DNA of 6,020 bases from JADHZC01 sp964409505 (GCA_964409505.1 CAYPDK010000010.1:1-6020); one strand, 5' to 3'; numbered from the stretch's first letter, positions 1-5,833 are shown. Translations and numbers: made by a program. The notes: generated from the sequence alone by a model not told the origin.

Positions 1-350
1 TGAAGTTCACCCAAGCAGATACTCTAGAAGAATCAATAGCATATATAGAGCAGGATGGTCAAATATATAGTTTAGGTTTTACTCAAAAAACATATAGAGA
101 AATTAATCAAGAAATAGAAAAAAACCAAGATCTGATGTTGAGTCAAAAGCAAACTTTAGAGTCAGAGCCACAACCATCCAAAATAGATGGAGTAGGAGGA
201 AGAAGACTAGCGATTTCAGATAAATCAAAATTGGCTCTTAGACAAAATATGTCTCACAGTAGCAACAACCACGACCCTACAACCAAAGATGCAAAACCAA
301 CTCCTTCTGGAATTAAGGCTCAAGGAGAAGGAAAGACTCGGGGAGGATGA
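1..350 (+). CDS. C-terminal part of an unrecognised protein, cut by the window edge
   Basis: Reading from base 3, the frame is open without interruption to the TGA at 348-350, giving 115 residues of a protein that starts outside the window. The ATG at 135 is only an internal methionine, because the 44 codons before it are also open and of similar composition. The first half looks like folded, helix-prone protein (for example IAYIEQDGQIYSLGF and a lysine/glutamate stretch). From about base 160 it becomes hydrophilic and low in complexity, rich in Ser, Asn, Lys, Pro and Gly, and ends in KTRGG. No domain or motif was recognised. A disordered basic tail of this kind occurs in some secreted proteins of intracellular bacteria, but that is inference only. 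The next frame overlaps its stop by four bases, which suggests coupled translation. Confidence 0.7.
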   Translation, partial: KFTQADTLEESIAYIEQDGQIYSLGFTQKTYREINQEIEKNQDLMLSQKQTLESEPQPSKIDGVGGRRLAISDKSKLALRQNMSHSSNNHDPTTKDAKPTPSGIKAQGEGKTRGG

Positions 351-436
351 AATTAGATTCAGATGATGAAACTAAGATACATACTATATACAAAACATTA
401 TTTTCTAATTTTACAAATAAAGAATGTAAAAATTAA
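347..436 (+). CDS. Possible 29-residue peptide coupled to the upstream gene (ATGA overlap)
   Basis: An ATG at 347 overlaps the TGA of the preceding gene as ATGA and opens 29 codons to TAA at 434-436, beginning MKLDSDDETKIH. A purine-rich GGGGAGG run lies directly against the ATG. That is too close for an ideal Shine-Dalgarno site but compatible with reinitiation by terminating ribosomes. The peptide is polar, with an acidic start (DSDDE) and a final ECKN, and has no recognisable family. It sits six bases before the next gene. It could be a real small coupled gene, the out-of-frame remainder of a longer version of the upstream gene after a frameshift, or chance; the sequence alone does not decide. 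Confidence 0.35.
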   Translation: MKLDSDDETKIHTIYKTLFSNFTNKECKN

Positions 437-442
437 AAAGAC

Positions 443-1150
443 ATGGCAAATATTATAAACAAAAATATATTAGACTCTTCAAGCTTATTCTACTCAAGAA
501 TTGGTAACAACATAAGCTACACACTAAAAGAAAAGACGATACCTATTACGTTAGAAGTAAAACAAAATAATTTTTCCTCTAAGATTGTAGGACAAGCTTA
601 CCACTACCTAAAGCACAATATTCTTGACTATGGAACATATTCAATTAAACATTCATACGAAGTAAACTTTTTATCAATTAGATCAGCTCAACCAAGCAAT
701 AACCAAGTAAACTACTATTACGCTATAAAAAAAGAAACTAGCATCAAAATTCCCCAACAGCATTATCAAGAATTTACTAAAAATATAAAAACAAACCAAG
801 TACAACAAAACAGAGACAGCACTCTTCCAGAACTTCCAATTCTAAAAGAAAAAAACCTTAACCCGCAAAAAAGAACCACTACACTAACCCCACTACCAAA
901 GCTTCCGATTAAACTAATCTACACTCAAGATTTTGATAAAAATGAAACCAAGATAAAAAACAAAGATAGCACTCTTCCAGAACTTCCAATTCTAAAAGAA
1001 AAAAACCTTAACCCGCAAAAAAGAACCACTACACTAACCCCACTACCAAAGCTTCCAATGAAGCTAGGCTCTACTCAAAAAATATCTACTATCCATAATA
1101 CTAAAATTCAAAACAACACTTCAAAAAATAAGAATGAAAGAAAAGTTTAA
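443..1150 (+). CDS. Unrecognised 235-residue protein with a duplicated proline-rich module
   Basis: The family is not recognised. Residues 1 to about 115 are mixed and Tyr/Asn/Ile-rich with no signal peptide or membrane segment, so the protein is probably soluble. Residues 125-155 and 175-205 are identical copies of a module with the core LPELPILKEKN, then QKRTTTLTPLPKLP. The link after each copy has diverged, although KL and TQ remain at matching positions. The PLPKLP and LPELP cores resemble proline-rich ligand segments, but a binding role is inference. The C-terminus is polar and basic (KNKNERKV), a feature seen in many type IV secretion substrates though not diagnostic. ATG 443 is the first in-frame start after the small frame ending at 436; only a weak AAAAAG lies before it. 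The gene converges on the PpiD-like gene, with 15 bp between their stops. Confidence 0.7.
   Translation: MANIINKNILDSSSLFYSRIGNNISYTLKEKTIPITLEVKQNNFSSKIVGQAYHYLKHNILDYGTYSIKHSYEVNFLSIRSAQPSNNQVNYYYAIKKETSIKIPQQHYQEFTKNIKTNQVQQNRDSTLPELPILKEKNLNPQKRTTTLTPLPKLPIKLIYTQDFDKNETKIKNKDSTLPELPILKEKNLNPQKRTTTLTPLPKLPMKLGSTQKISTIHNTKIQNNTSKNKNERKV
818..906 (+). repeat. Direct repeat copy 1 (89 bp, 150-bp period)
   Basis: This stretch is base-for-base identical to 968-1056, exactly 150 bp downstream, so the reading frame is kept (50 codons). It begins at the AGC of the DST motif and ends just before the codon pair that differs (GATT here, AATG in the second copy). Partial similarity continues for about 20 bases beyond the exact match and then fades, so an older, longer unit was probably duplicated. 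Confidence 0.97.
968..1056 (+). repeat. Direct repeat copy 2 (89 bp, 150-bp period)
   Basis: Second exact copy of 818-906. All third codon positions match as well, which points to a recent duplication or to gene conversion and not only to selection on the protein. The 61 bases between the copies and the 61 bases after this copy agree well only over roughly the first 22 positions. Confidence 0.97.
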
Positions 1151-1165
1151 TAAGAGAGAAGTGTT

Positions 1166-2773
1166 TTATTCAAAATATTTCCTTTGAATTTTATGTTCTT
1201 GAGCGAGATTCATAATCAAGTCTTCTAACAACATATTCTGAATAGAATAAGTAATATTTTGCCTCAAATGATCGTTATTTATTTCTTGAACTTTTTTTTT
1301 ATCAATTATTATATCTTTAACATATGCAAAATACACATAATCTCCAGATTTCACAATATCTGTAGTTAAGAACTTATGATTAACTTGAAAAATATTTCTA
1401 ATCAACTCTATAGGATATTTTTGTAAAATTTCTGGAGCTGTTTTGACTTTAGAGAAATCAACGTTCTGTGTAATGGTAAATTTTTTTGATAAATTCGTAT
1501 CCTTACTATAATCAAGAGTAATAGATTTAATTTTATTTAAGTTAAAGCTAAGCCTTTGATGTTCTTTCCAAAGCTTTTCAATATTATTTTTCACGTCTTC
1601 AAATTCTTGTCTGTAGGACTCATAGATAGAATTGACTTGAAGAAGAACAATTCTATCATCTTGATCTTTATTACTAGCACTATTTACTTCAATAGGATAT
1701 GAGATTTGACCCTTGAATAGGTCAAATATTTCTCCTGAGAGAGTTTGTAATAACACACTAGGTGAAGATCTAAGTTCTTCTAAGCTAGAATTGTTCACAT
1801 TAAAGGTTTGAGTTTGATATTTTTTAGCAAAAAAATCTAAATTTTTATTTTCTAAAATAGACATTTCAAGCTCTTTGATCATTGATATTTTGACTTCTTC
1901 AAAAATTTCTTTCTGGATCAATTTTTGTATCTCAAATTTCAGATCCTTATTATATTTTCTACCTTTAAACAAATCATTATTATCTTTAAAATATTTCAAC
2001 AACTTCTGCTCAGATATTTTAGTATTTGGTTTTTTATGCAGGTAAGGATTTAGAATAATATAGCTAAAGCTTCTTTTTTCTGGAACAAAAAATTCATCTT
2101 TATGAATTTTAAAAAAGGTTTTCATTTGATCTTCTGTAGGATTGGAGTATTGAAAATCTTGAAAAAGGTCCTGATTTACTTTTACACTAATAATATCGAC
2201 TAATCTAGAACTTGAAAAAGATAGACTATAATTATAGAACACATCCTCAGGCACAACAATCAAACGTCCAAAAATTTGAAAAAAAAAGTCTATAATTTGA
2301 TTCTCTTTTATCATGTCAAAAAAATCTTTTTCATTAATGCCTATTTTATGTAAATACCCTGTAAAAAAACTCAACTCAAACTTATTTCGATCATTAAGAA
2401 AAGGAGGATATTTTTGAATAAATTCAATCACTTTTTCATTACTAATATCTAGCATAAAATACTTACCAAGATATAAAAGCATTCTTTTTACTACGAGCTC
2501 ATCTAGAACTTGCTGATTAATATCTAATTGTTCTAGTTCAGCATCAGTTAAGACGTGATCTGAGCTATTTTGTAGAGTTGTAATTTTAAAATTTTTCGAC
2601 ATTAAAAATTCTTTTTTAGAAATATTTTTGATACCTGAAAAAGTAATAATATCTTCATTATTTTTTTTAAAAAAAAAATAAAAAATTTGCGACCAAACAA
2701 AACTAAAAACCAAAATAATAAGAAGAATACTTAAAAAAATTTTTCCTACACTTTTTTTTAGCTGAATTTTCAT
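1166..2773 (-). CDS. ppiD: PpiD-like membrane-anchored periplasmic chaperone (SurA N-terminal-like domain, degenerate parvulin region)
   Basis: The 535-residue product has the PpiD layout. A short basic start (KIQLKK) leads into one hydrophobic segment at about 12-35, used as an uncleaved anchor with the rest in the periplasm. Residues about 40-170 resemble the SurA/PpiD N-terminal chaperone domain: the NQQVLDELVVKRMLL helix, then an I-x-x-Y-P-P-F segment and FELSFFTGYLHKIGINEKDFF. Residues 212-241 (PTEDQ..FF....EFFVPEKRSFSYIIL) match the segment that introduces the parvulin region in PpiD. Around 347-363, GEIFDLFKGQISYPIEV matches the end of such a region. Between these I see no usual parvulin core (no GG-x-LG signature), so foldase catalysis is doubtful and a holding-chaperone role for exported proteins is more likely. 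It is somewhat shorter than typical alphaproteobacterial PpiD (about 600 residues or more). ATG 2773 follows a promoter by about 30 bases; no clear ribosome-binding site is seen. Confidence 0.75.
   Translation of the reverse strand: MKIQLKKSVGKIFLSILLIILVFSFVWSQIFYFFFKKNNEDIITFSGIKNISKKEFLMSKNFKITTLQNSSDHVLTDAELEQLDINQQVLDELVVKRMLLYLGKYFMLDISNEKVIEFIQKYPPFLNDRNKFELSFFTGYLHKIGINEKDFFDMIKENQIIDFFFQIFGRLIVVPEDVFYNYSLSFSSSRLVDIISVKVNQDLFQDFQYSNPTEDQMKTFFKIHKDEFFVPEKRSFSYIILNPYLHKKPNTKISEQKLLKYFKDNNDLFKGRKYNKDLKFEIQKLIQKEIFEEVKISMIKELEMSILENKNLDFFAKKYQTQTFNVNNSSLEELRSSPSVLLQTLSGEIFDLFKGQISYPIEVNSASNKDQDDRIVLLQVNSIYESYRQEFEDVKNNIEKLWKEHQRLSFNLNKIKSITLDYSKDTNLSKKFTITQNVDFSKVKTAPEILQKYPIELIRNIFQVNHKFLTTDIVKSGDYVYFAYVKDIIIDKKKVQEINNDHLRQNITYSIQNMLLEDLIMNLAQEHKIQRKYFE
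1168..1196 (+). terminator. Weak terminator-like hairpin between convergent genes
   Basis: ATTCAAA (1168-1174) and TTTGAAT (1183-1189) form a 7-bp inverted repeat with an 8-base loop, followed by TTTTATG on the plus strand. It could end transcription of the gene stopping at 1150, but it lies inside the last codons of the convergent gene, is AT-only apart from one pair, and has a short T run. Low confidence. Confidence 0.25.
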
Positions 2774-3128
2774 AATGTATAAACAAGCACATATATTCTA
2801 ATTAGTATTATCTAGATACAAAGTACTCTTATCAAAAAATTATATCAAGCCTTAAATAACAAACAAAAAATACAAAAATATATGGATATAGTCTTGATTT
2901 ACCATATCAATCATTATAGACTCGTGTGGAAGTTTTTATTTATCACTTTTAATGTGAATTAAAACATTAGGTTAAAGGACTGAGTAGAGAGGTATAGAGA
3001 AGCGTAGGATTGATTCATATACTTAGATTTCGGTATAGTTGATTAGTAGTTTTGTGATGGGCTATTAATAAAAAGGATTTTAAGTGGAATCAATTTGCCT
3101 ACATCCTTACTTGCATCTACTTTGGCTC
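2774..3128. other. Intergenic region between the PpiD-like gene and tRNA-Pro
   Basis: This 355-base space contains the minus-strand promoter at 2807-2835 and a perfect but AT-only 7-bp inverted repeat, TTTTAAT and ATTAAAA, at 2947-2964. A possible plus-strand promoter for tRNA-Pro, TTGATT then 18 bases then TATAGT at 3010-3039, would give a leader of about 80 bases. From about 2965 to 3080 the plus strand is purine-rich and full of TAG triplets. No gene can be supported here. Confidence 0.5.
2807..2835 (-). promoter_or_regulatory. Sigma-70-type promoter for the PpiD-like gene
   Basis: Read on the minus strand there is a -35 box TTGATA (2835-2830), exactly 17 bases, then a -10 box GATAAT (2812-2807). 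Each box matches the consensus at five of six positions. The expected start near 2800 gives a leader of about 27 bases before the ATG at 2773. Confidence 0.55.
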
Positions 3129-3202
3129 CGGGGCATAGCGCAGTCTGGTAGCGCGTCTGGTTTGGGACCAGTAGGTCGGGAGTTCAAATCTCTCTGCCCC
3201 GA
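3129..3202 (+). tRNA. tRNA-Pro (anticodon UGG)
   Basis: The cloverleaf is complete. A 7-bp acceptor stem pairs CGGGGCA (3129-3135) with TGCCCCG (3195-3201), with discriminator A at 3202. The D stem is GCGC/GCGC around AGTCTGGTA. The anticodon loop TTTGGGA (3161-3167) carries TGG at 3163-3165. The T stem GGGAG/CTCTC encloses TTCAAAT. The anticodon stem has four pairs; its outermost position (27-43) is a T-T mismatch. The 3' CCA is not encoded (ACTC follows), so it must be added by the tRNA nucleotidyltransferase. It reads CCN proline codons, CCA best. Confidence 0.97.
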
Positions 3203-3341
3203 CTCTTATTCAGTGTTTTTATTTGTGTCTACTTCAATCTCATCGAATAACCTATATATAGAGATTTATCCGGTCTATAACTACTTTATACATAGCAACA
3301 TTGCTATTTCGCCTTGTATTACATTTTACATATTAATAATT

Positions 3342-3365
3342 TTTGTTCTTTTGAACAAATTTTTT
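3342..3365 (+). terminator. Rho-independent terminator-like hairpin
   Basis: TTTGTTC (3342-3348) and GAACAAA (3353-3359) form a perfect 7-bp stem with a TTTT loop, directly followed by six T (3360-3365). The T run lies only on the plus-strand side, so it would end transcription coming from tRNA-Pro, 140 bases upstream. The stem has just two G-C pairs, so it is weak. Confidence 0.45.
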
Positions 3366-3500
3366 AATTGGTTTACAGGCATTATTCTTCTATTTATATA
3401 AAGTTGTTAATCCCAATTTTTTGGTTTATTTTTTATATAAATCATGCTCTAATCTGAGAAAAAAATTTTAGAAATTTATACTATATGATTCAATGTGACT

Positions 3501-3528
3501 ATTATCACAAAAATTTTGTGTGGATAAT
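3501..3528. repeat. Imperfect inverted repeat (possible operator or structural element)
   Basis: The left arm ATTATC-ACAAAA and right arm TTTTGT-GTG-GATAAT are mirror images apart from three extra bases, centred on an A near 3513. The inner CACAAAA/TTTTGTG pairing (3506-3520) is perfect around one central base. No T run follows, so it does not look like a terminator. Function unknown. Confidence 0.4.
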
Positions 3529-3600
3529 TAGTATGGATTTAGTTTTTGCATGTTATAGGAGTTTGACCTACTAAGTAAGAATCAAACAATTCTATTGTAA

Positions 3601-3629
3601 TTGATATTTAGTACTTAATCTGATAGACT
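3601..3629 (+). promoter_or_regulatory. Promoter for tRNA-Arg (and probably tRNA-Leu)
   Basis: A -35 box TTGATA (3601-3606) is followed by 17 bases and a weaker -10 box TAGACT (3624-3629). Transcription would begin near 3636, about 8 bases before the tRNA. The -35 hexamer is identical to that of the PpiD-like gene. TTTAGT and ACTAAA flank the spacer as a 6-bp inverted repeat. Confidence 0.5.
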
Positions 3630-3643
3630 AAATCACTATTATT

Positions 3644-3717
3644 GCACCTGTAGCTTAATTGGATAGAGTATATGACTACGGATCATAAGGTTGGGGGTTC
3701 AAGTCCTCTCAGGTGCG
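3644..3717 (+). tRNA. tRNA-Arg (anticodon ACG)
   Basis: A full cloverleaf is present. Acceptor GCACCTG (3644-3650) pairs with CAGGTGC (3710-3716), with discriminator G at 3717. The anticodon stem TATGA/TCATA is perfect around CTACGGA, with ACG at 3678-3680. The T stem GGGGG/CCTCT (two G-T pairs) encloses TTCAAGT. In bacteria the first anticodon base of this tRNA is normally deaminated to inosine by TadA, so it reads CGU, CGC and CGA. CCA is not encoded (TTG follows). It lies 44 bases before tRNA-Leu in the same orientation, probably in one transcript. Confidence 0.97.
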
Positions 3718-3761
3718 TTGATATTTTTCAAAATTTACAGAATTGAAGAATATATGAATAT

Positions 3762-3848
3762 GCCCGTATGATGGAATGGTAGACATAACGGACTTAAAAT
3801 CCGTGGAACATTGCGTTCGTGCCGGTTCAAGTCCGGCTATGGGTACCA
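3762..3848 (+). tRNA. tRNA-Leu (anticodon UAA) with encoded CCA
   Basis: This is a class II tRNA. Acceptor GCCCGTA (3762-3768) pairs with TATGGGT (3838-3844) using two G-T pairs; the discriminator is A3845 and CCA is encoded at 3846-3848. The anticodon stem ACGGA/TCCGT is perfect around CTTAAAA, with TAA at 3795-3797. The long variable arm contains GAAC/GTTC, and the T stem GCCGG/CCGGC is perfect. It reads UUA (and by wobble UUG), the main leucine codons in AT-rich genomes. No convincing promoter of its own lies in the 44-base gap after tRNA-Arg. Confidence 0.97.
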
Positions 3849-3900
3849 GAAAGTTATGACTGATCTTATAAGATATACAACTTTTAGAAGAGAATTTTTT
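3849..3900 (+). terminator. Probable terminator after tRNA-Leu
   Basis: GAAAGTT (3849-3855) pairs with AACTTTT (3879-3885), closing a structure whose inside contains a perfect 12-base palindrome, ATCTTATAAGAT (3863-3874). A run of six T follows at 3895-3900. The T run is about ten bases past the stem, which is further than usual, so the call is moderate to low. Confidence 0.35.
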
Positions 3901-4164
3901 ACTACTATTGTAGAATAGTCTCACTAACTCCTTTTAGAAAAATTCAATTCTTGAATTGGTTGGTAAAACCCATATATATACTACTTTGAAATTTATAACG
4001 CTCTTCTTTATTGATATTGATTATTTTTATAGAAAAATTTATAAAGTAATAAAATTATTATTATTTAGATATAAAATATCTTCTAAATTTTGTTTAATTG
4101 TTTCATTTTTAAAACTCTTGTAATTAAAAAATATTATTTTCTTAATATAATACATCTCTTCACA

Positions 4165-4193
4165 TTGAAAATTTTGTTAATTATTAATATAAT
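4165..4193 (+). promoter_or_regulatory. Strong sigma-70-type promoter for the ankyrin-repeat gene
   Basis: TTGAAA (4165-4170) is followed by exactly 17 bases and a consensus TATAAT (4188-4193); the predicted start is near 4200, 32 bases before the ATG. A second possible promoter overlaps it: TTGTTA (4174-4179), 18 bases, TATAAT (4198-4203). In such AT-rich DNA a TATAAT alone means little, but the paired -35 box and spacing support the first one. Confidence 0.55.
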
Positions 4194-4209
4194 TTAATAT
4201 AATAATTAA
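4177..4209. repeat. Inverted repeat overlapping the ankyrin gene promoter
   Basis: TTAATTATTA (4177-4186) and TAATAATTAA (4200-4209) are perfect 10-bp inverted arms around 13 bases, enclosing the first TATAAT and overlapping the second. A dyad in this position could be an operator or a structure at the start of the mRNA. It consists only of A and T, so chance is a real alternative. Confidence 0.4.
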
Positions 4210-4231
4210 TAAATTAAAAATTTTACTCTCT

Positions 4232-5833
4232 ATGCCTTCATTATTTCCAGACCAATTAGACCAACACAATCGAGATCCAGAAATAGCTGTAACATTACAG
4301 CAACCACAGTGGTTTATACAAGTTGTATACACTCCTGGTGTACAAGAATTAGAAAACCTATATTACTTCCTTGAAGATAACTACAAAAATAACTTAAACT
4401 ACGCAAAACAAACACTTACAAATAACCTTCATATAACGGATGAATATGGCAATACAATTTGGCACTATATTGCCAAAAATACTTATAATACCGACATGCT
4501 AAAAAATTTTTTAAATGACAAAGACTGCTTTAATAATCAAGTATTTAGTACTCTCAATAGTGAAGGAGACACTCCTCTACATATTATATTTAGATTTAAA
4601 AATTATCATCACATTACACCAGAAAATCTTGAAAATTTACTATATGATGAACAAAATTTAACCATTAAGGATATATTGAATATTCCTAACAATCAGAATA
4701 TTACCCCTTTACATTTTATATGTAATTACATATTCTGTCAGAATGATCCAAAAGACATAGAGTTTTTTAATCAATTATTAAATCACAAATTAATTATACC
4801 AAATTCACTTTTAACACAAGATCTATATGGAAGTACAATTCTTCATTATTTAAACCAGACAAACGCAACAAGTGACGATAACTTAAAATTTTGCTTTACT
4901 CAATTAATAGAGCAAAACCTCCTCACAGATAAAGCACTTTTAATTCCAAATAAAGATGGATTAACTCCTCTCGAGTTTATCATAGAATGTAAGAATACAT
5001 TATTATATAAAGCAATAATTTCAAATAATACAATTTCAGACCAAGAATTAACAAAAGCTCTATTAGCAGGTACAGCTGCCTCATTGCACATACCAGAAAA
5101 ATTTCTAAAAGAAATAGTAGATACAACAGGATTAAAAATAAATGATGATTTAAATTTCCTAATAGCAGATTTTAATAAATATGAAGAGCAATTTAAAATA
5201 TTCCTAAACAATTTATCTTACAGAGTAAGACCAGATTCCCAAGCTGAGACCAGCTTAGCAAATATAGCAAAACTTTCCAATGAAGAAGAAAAAATCATAA
5301 AAGAATTTATAATAAAAATTTTTCAATCTTATAATAGTATTTATGACGATCCAACTCAACCAACATCTAGTAATAAAAAAGAGCAAGCCTTTCAGGGAGC
5401 CCTTAAAATAGCAGAAATTTTAGTAAATAACATTAATACCAATACAATAGCAAATAACATTAATGCAGCAGAAAATATACCAACATTAATATTGAAAGAC
5501 ATATTAAACAGCAGTATATTTACATATTCTGATGAAATAGTGTTACAAATTTTAAAAGAAATGGATAGTAAATTATCCCAAGAAAAAATATCTAATATTT
5601 TATACTCAAATAATGAATCATTTCTCTCAGAGAGGTCTGGATGGTCAAATCCTCCAATAAAAAATATAGAATTAATCTCAAAAGAAAATACAAAAACCTC
5701 TGAACAAATTAACGAGATACTAATGAACATAATCAAAGATTCACATAAAGCAGATACTGTGCCTGCGGACTCTACAAGTATAAGCGGCCCCGAATCAGAA
5801 CTATCTGGGGATCATGATATTGTTTGGCAATGA
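4232..5833 (+). CDS. Ankyrin-repeat protein, 533 residues, candidate host-interaction protein
   Basis: Five divergent ankyrin repeats are visible from their turn and first-helix signatures: DEYGNTIWHYIA (70-81), NSEGDTPLHIIF (109-120), NNQNITPLHFIC (153-164), DLYGSTILHYLN (197-208) and NKDGLTPLEFII (240-251). The spacings are 39-44 residues, longer than the canonical 33, with extra residues between helices. Residues 1-69 are an unrecognised lead-in, and about 264-500 are helical and Lys/Asn/Glu-rich without a known domain. The final 25 residues are polar and acidic, ending GDHDIVWQ. There is no signal peptide or membrane segment. Ankyrin repeats bind proteins, and in intracellular bacteria such proteins are often delivered into the host by type I or IV secretion; that role here is inference. 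ATG 4232 is the first start after an in-frame TAA at 4190; no Shine-Dalgarno sequence precedes it. The gene stands alone with its own promoter. Confidence 0.85.
   Translation: MPSLFPDQLDQHNRDPEIAVTLQQPQWFIQVVYTPGVQELENLYYFLEDNYKNNLNYAKQTLTNNLHITDEYGNTIWHYIAKNTYNTDMLKNFLNDKDCFNNQVFSTLNSEGDTPLHIIFRFKNYHHITPENLENLLYDEQNLTIKDILNIPNNQNITPLHFICNYIFCQNDPKDIEFFNQLLNHKLIIPNSLLTQDLYGSTILHYLNQTNATSDDNLKFCFTQLIEQNLLTDKALLIPNKDGLTPLEFIIECKNTLLYKAIISNNTISDQELTKALLAGTAASLHIPEKFLKEIVDTTGLKINDDLNFLIADFNKYEEQFKIFLNNLSYRVRPDSQAETSLANIAKLSNEEEKIIKEFIIKIFQSYNSIYDDPTQPTSSNKKEQAFQGALKIAEILVNNINTNTIANNINAAENIPTLILKDILNSSIFTYSDEIVLQILKEMDSKLSQEKISNILYSNNESFLSERSGWSNPPIKNIELISKENTKTSEQINEILMNIIKDSHKADTVPADSTSISGPESELSGDHDIVWQ
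5425..5464 (+). repeat. Short 27-bp-period direct repeat inside the ankyrin gene
   Basis: AAATAACATTAAT occurs at 5425-5437 and again at 5452-5464, exactly nine codons apart, giving NNIN twice (residues 399-402 and 408-411). It lies in the non-ankyrin helical region. It may be a small in-frame slippage duplication. Confidence 0.6.

Larger units (their letters stand above)
3203..3643. other. Long AT-rich spacer between tRNA-Pro and tRNA-Arg
   Basis: These 441 bases contain a terminator-like hairpin at 3342-3365, an imperfect dyad at 3501-3528 and the tRNA-Arg promoter at 3601-3629. The plus-strand frame that crosses tRNA-Pro and ends at 3401 is not credible as a gene. Nothing else coding was recognised on either strand. 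Confidence 0.5.
3849..4231. other. AT-rich intergenic region before the ankyrin gene
   Basis: These 383 bases contain the probable tRNA-Leu terminator (3849-3900), a small inverted repeat CAATTC/GAATTG at 3945-3958, and from about 4000 an almost pure A/T stretch that ends in the ankyrin gene promoter. No coding region was recognised. The apparent minus-strand frame across 3709-3924 is the antisense of tRNA-Leu. Confidence 0.5.

Noticed and set aside
14..24. Shared 11-base word AAGCAGATACT with the 3' end of the ankyrin gene
   Set aside because: An 11-base match is expected by chance in a window of this size, and the flanking codons do not agree.
2965..3128. Possible decayed minus-strand gene (open stretches reading AKVDASKDVGKLIPLK, and MNQSYASLYLSTQSF)
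   Set aside because: The stretches are short, separated by stops, and run into tRNA-Pro; no family similarity was recognised. A protein search would be needed before calling a pseudogene.
3084..3401. Plus-strand open frame of 105 codons across tRNA-Pro
   Set aside because: Its N-terminal part is the translation of the tRNA-Pro gene (the RGIAQSGSAS...REFKSL pattern is a well-known artefact), and the rest is low-complexity AT-rich spacer.
3129..3848. tRNA genes as attachment sites of an integrated element
   Set aside because: No second copy of any tRNA 3' end and no integrase gene were found in the window.
3709..3924. Minus-strand open frame of 71 codons
   Set aside because: It is the antisense of tRNA-Leu (the AGLEPARTQCSTDFKS pattern is a familiar false protein) extended into AT-rich flanks.
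4900..5211. Minus-strand open frame of 103 codons
   Set aside because: It lies wholly antisense to the ankyrin gene, whose own frame shows real repeat motifs; this one has no recognisable feature or promoter.
5392..5736. Minus-strand open frame of 114 codons
   Set aside because: Antisense to the ankyrin gene; its hydrophobic look is what results from reading Asn/Lys/Ile-rich codons backwards.
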